A stretch of 64,000 nucleotides of DNA, taken from the NCBI GenBank assembly GCA_040222235.1, contig JAVKDO010000108.1, forward strand, positions 1 to 64,000, read 5' to 3'. The number at the start of each line of letters is the position of its first letter. Position 1 is the stretch's first letter. This document shows, piece after piece, positions 61,603-64,000 of the stretch. The stretch comes from UBA6059 sp040222235 (GTDB lineage Bacteria > Bacteroidota > Bacteroidia > Cytophagales > Cyclobacteriaceae). A program made the position numbers and the translations under genes. The notes under the pieces were generated by a model. The model saw only the letters and a list, made by a program, of their open reading frames with translations, was not told the DNA's origin and ran no database searches.

Positions 61603-62769
61603 ATGAGTGAGAAATACGGCCAACGAGGGGTATCGGCGGACAAAGAAGATGTTCATGCCGCCATCAAACATATCGACAAGGGACTCTTTCCCAAGGCATT
61701 CTGCAAAGTCGTGCCCGACCACTTGGCTAATGACCCTTCCTATTGCACCATCATGCACGCTGATGGAGCAGGAACCAAGTCATCTCTAGCGTATCTCTAC
61801 TGGCGAGAAACAGGTGACCTCTCCGTCTGGAAAGGAATCGCTCAGGATGCCATTATCATGAATACAGATGACCTGCTTTGTGTGGGTGCCACAGATAACA
61901 TACTGCTCTCATCCACCATCGGGCGCAACAAACAACTCGTTCCAGGGGAAGTGATTTCCGCAATTATCAACGGTACTGAGGAAGTACTCCAAATGCTGCG
62001 AGACCATGGCATGAACATCGTGAGTACCGGTGGCGAGACTGCTGATGTGGGTGATTTGGTACGTACTATTATTGTCGATAGTACCGTGACTGCCCGAATG
62101 AGACGCTCTGAAGTCATTGATAATAATCATATCCAACCAGGTGATGTGATCGTCGGCTTGGCTTCTGATGGACAGGCGACCTATGAAGACCAATACAACG
62201 GAGGTATGGGTAGTAACGGGTTGACTTCTGCGCGCCACGACATGTTTGCTAAGAAGTACAAGGAGCTGTACCCAGAGAGTTGCGATCCGGAGGTACCAGA
62301 TGAACTCGCCTATATTGGAAAATATGGTCTGACAGACACTCACCCGGAATCTCCGGTGGATATAGGTAAGCTGGTACTATCGCCAACAAGGACATACGCA
62401 CCGATCATCAACGCGATCCTATCAGAATATAGGGAGTCTATTCATGGCATGATCCACTGTAGTGGTGGAGCGCAGACTAAAGTCTTGCATTTTTTGGATC
62501 AGTACCATATCGTCAAGGACAATCTCTTCGATACACCATTGCTCTTTAGACTAATCCAGGAGCAGAGTCAGACGAGCTGGCAAGAAATGTACAAGGTATT
62601 CAATATGGGTCACCGCATGGAGTTATATGTTCCTGAAGGCATAGCTGCTGAACTAATAGCGATATCTAATTCTTTTGGTGTTCCGGCGCAGATCATTGGT
62701 AGAGTGGAAGATTCAGCTACTAAAAAGGTAACCATCAAGTCTTCTCATGGGGAATTCAGCTATTCCTAA
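61603..62769 (+). CDS. purM: Phosphoribosylformylglycinamidine cyclo-ligase (AIR synthetase)
   Basis: A 388-aa ATP-dependent enzyme of purine synthesis that closes the imidazole ring. The start MSEKYGQRGVSADKEDVHAA is typical for the Bacteroidota long form. It has HADGAGTKSSLAYLY (glycine-rich ATP/substrate part), CVGATDNILLSS, and VSTGGETADVGD. No pur operon neighbours are present. Convergent with the acyltransferase gene. Confidence 0.94.
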   Translation: MSEKYGQRGVSADKEDVHAAIKHIDKGLFPKAFCKVVPDHLANDPSYCTIMHADGAGTKSSLAYLYWRETGDLSVWKGIAQDAIIMNTDDLLCVGATDNILLSSTIGRNKQLVPGEVISAIINGTEEVLQMLRDHGMNIVSTGGETADVGDLVRTIIVDSTVTARMRRSEVIDNNHIQPGDVIVGLASDGQATYEDQYNGGMGSNGLTSARHDMFAKKYKELYPESCDPEVPDELAYIGKYGLTDTHPESPVDIGKLVLSPTRTYAPIINAILSEYRESIHGMIHCSGGAQTKVLHFLDQYHIVKDNLFDTPLLFRLIQEQSQTSWQEMYKVFNMGHRMELYVPEGIAAELIAISNSFGVPAQIIGRVEDSATKKVTIKSSHGEFSYS

Positions 62770-62852
62770 GGAATTATAAGTGATCAAGTAAGACGATGTT
62801 ATCTTGTTTGTACACAGGGCGAAAAGCTCAGGTATCATCTCCACCCGCCTTG

Positions 62853-62902
62853 GCTCGTGTCCTCACGAGCTAAATTGAGAGTTTTCGTAGAGGCACGAAA
62901 AC
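62853..62902. repeat. Two hairpins between purM and the acyltransferase gene
   Basis: Stem GCTCGTG/CACGAGC (62853-62870) and stem GTTTTCGT/ACGAAAAC (62881-62902) follow each other between convergent genes. No T-run follows, so termination is uncertain. Confidence 0.5.
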
Positions 62903-62917
62903 CGGGCCGGAGTGAAT

Positions 62918-63979
62918 TCAGTGACGTCTCAGCTTATTGTAGAGCAGTATTCCAAGGGGACTTATCAGAAGAACGATTATTCCAGCATAAACAGTGAATT
63001 GACTCAGCACCAGATATTCTAACCCATAGATCATAGGGAAAAGGAATATCCCGATGGCTATCTTGAGCGAAGCATGAAACATAATATCTGGGATATACCT
63101 CGCCACGATCCATCTCATTAACGAGATAGGGATAATGTTGAAAATAAGCCCGATTGACGACAGAATCCTTGCCAGTATTCCGATAGAGTTATTTTCATAT
63201 TCCAATTGCTCTCCCGCTACAATTTTGGCTATTGCTTCATTGGTTGGTTTCGTGGCGACAATATTGTCACCGCGTGATGCGATTAATTTGCGCTCTGTTT
63301 CCTGATAAGGTTCGGGGATTTGGACTAAGGATTGCCCCATTCTGATTGCCGTCAATTCTCGTAGCTTTTGGGCAGCTTTGGCTGGGCTTTCAGCATAAGC
63401 TTCTTTGTAGTCCTTGAGCGCAATTGGAGAACAGTAGGTCATTCGGACTCGACTGCCTGCTTTGGTATGCTGGCTGTAATTCAAGCCTACCGGAACGATG
63501 TATAGGTCAGTTTGCCAATTGCTCGCTTCCATCGCTCCGAAGGCTATTCTGGTAAAGCCTTTGCTCAAAGGGGGCACTCTGCGATGAAGATCATGATTGC
63601 CTTCGGGGAAGATCAATAAAGACTTGCCACCAGTGAGCAGATCGTAGCAGTTGTCAAATACAGCTTCGTTACGCCCAAGTGACTGATAGCCATCTCGTAT
63701 CCGAAAAACAGGCATCATGTTAAGCGTGCCGAGCAGCCACGCCAGGAAGGGTTGATTGAATACGGAGGCTCTCACCATGGAGTGGACCTCCTTATCAGAA
63801 TGGCAAATGAGTACCAACGCATCCATAAAAGCATTCTGGTGATTCGGAGTGAAGATGACTGGACCGTCGGGCACATTCTCTCGGCCACATACTTCTATGC
63901 TCTTAAAGTAGAAATGGAGACCTGTCTTCACATAGAGCCTCAGCCCACGAAACCATATCCACTGAATCATCTTACCCAT
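62918..63979 (-). CDS. PlsC-family 1-acyl-glycerol-3-phosphate acyltransferase
   Basis: A 353-aa membrane-bound acyltransferase. The HxxxxD motif is NHQNAFMD (about residue 47), with FPEGNHDLHR as the second motif (FPEG) near residue 125. A long C-terminal part has two hydrophobic segments (IGLIFNIIPISLMRWI and IYGLEYLVLSQFTVYAGIIV), which is longer than the 240-aa PlsC of E. coli. It may make phosphatidic acid or acylate another lipid or ornithine lipid. The start lies 21 nt from the window edge. Confidence 0.85.
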   Translation of the reverse strand: MGKMIQWIWFRGLRLYVKTGLHFYFKSIEVCGRENVPDGPVIFTPNHQNAFMDALVLICHSDKEVHSMVRASVFNQPFLAWLLGTLNMMPVFRIRDGYQSLGRNEAVFDNCYDLLTGGKSLLIFPEGNHDLHRRVPPLSKGFTRIAFGAMEASNWQTDLYIVPVGLNYSQHTKAGSRVRMTYCSPIALKDYKEAYAESPAKAAQKLRELTAIRMGQSLVQIPEPYQETERKLIASRGDNIVATKPTNEAIAKIVAGEQLEYENNSIGILARILSSIGLIFNIIPISLMRWIVARYIPDIMFHASLKIAIGIFLFPMIYGLEYLVLSQFTVYAGIIVLLISPLGILLYNKLRRH

Positions 63980-64000
63980 ATCAAGATGGAACAGTCGTCA

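Overview
The window looks like chromosomal DNA of a member of the Bacteroidota, most likely the Cytophagales. The signs are C-terminal sorting domains of type IX secretion cargo, several promoters with a -7 element fitting TAnnTTTG, almost no Shine-Dalgarno sequences, a run rpsU-xerC-hpf, Bacteroidota-type DUF2141, THUMP-like methyltransferase and long-form PurM proteins, and BspA-type surface repeats. Genus-level placement is not possible from what I can see.

Layout. 0.1-10.9 kb: a DASS/SLC13 transporter with a DUF1684 lipoprotein, a catalytic plus non-catalytic M16 peptidase pair, a beta-barrel protein, a DUF2141 protein with a membrane zinc-ribbon protein, and two oxidoreductases. 10.9-20.4 kb: a YdiJ-type FAD/Fe-S dehydrogenase, a glycogen branching enzyme, a C-terminal processing peptidase, the translation cluster rpsU-xerC-hpf and an acyl-CoA dehydrogenase. 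20.6-31.6 kb: nucleotide-sugar genes ugd-rfbB, cysS, the rimP-nusA-infB operon behind a hairpin leader, an unlisted 55-aa membrane protein, a THUMP-like methyltransferase and asd. 31.7-37.8 kb: a 2033-aa exported lamin-tail/Ig-like protein. 37.9-42.6 kb: dksA-like, scpB, a pseudouridine synthase, tRNA-Phe next to a decayed tRNA copy, and a membrane Fe-S/CCG redox pair.

42.7-58.2 kb looks accessory. It holds two tandem membrane-spanning TPR-LuxR regulators, a REP-associated transposase (RAYT) with three near-identical 33-37 bp palindromes and a decayed copy of its own 3' end, and two giant modular BspA-repeat proteins (1922 and 1671 aa) with type IX sorting tails and matching downstream terminators. 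The modules of these proteins (a PKD-like sandwich, then a run of about 24-residue repeats, then a cap) recur 2 and 5 times with repeat counts 9-9 and 7-4-4-2-7.

58.2-64.0 kb: a conserved small protein, a PorE-like TPR/propeller/CRD/OmpA lipoprotein probably linked to type IX secretion, a MntA-HepT toxin-antitoxin pair in which both genes are broken (one by a one-base deletion, the other by a nonsense codon between the catalytic His and the modified Tyr), purM with a promoter so close that the mRNA is nearly leaderless, and a PlsC-family acyltransferase.

The strongest candidates for something under-described are the RAYT/REP locus set between signalling and adhesin genes, the modular adhesin pair with its possible membrane-bound regulators, and the doubly inactivated toxin-antitoxin pair. 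None was checked by a database search.
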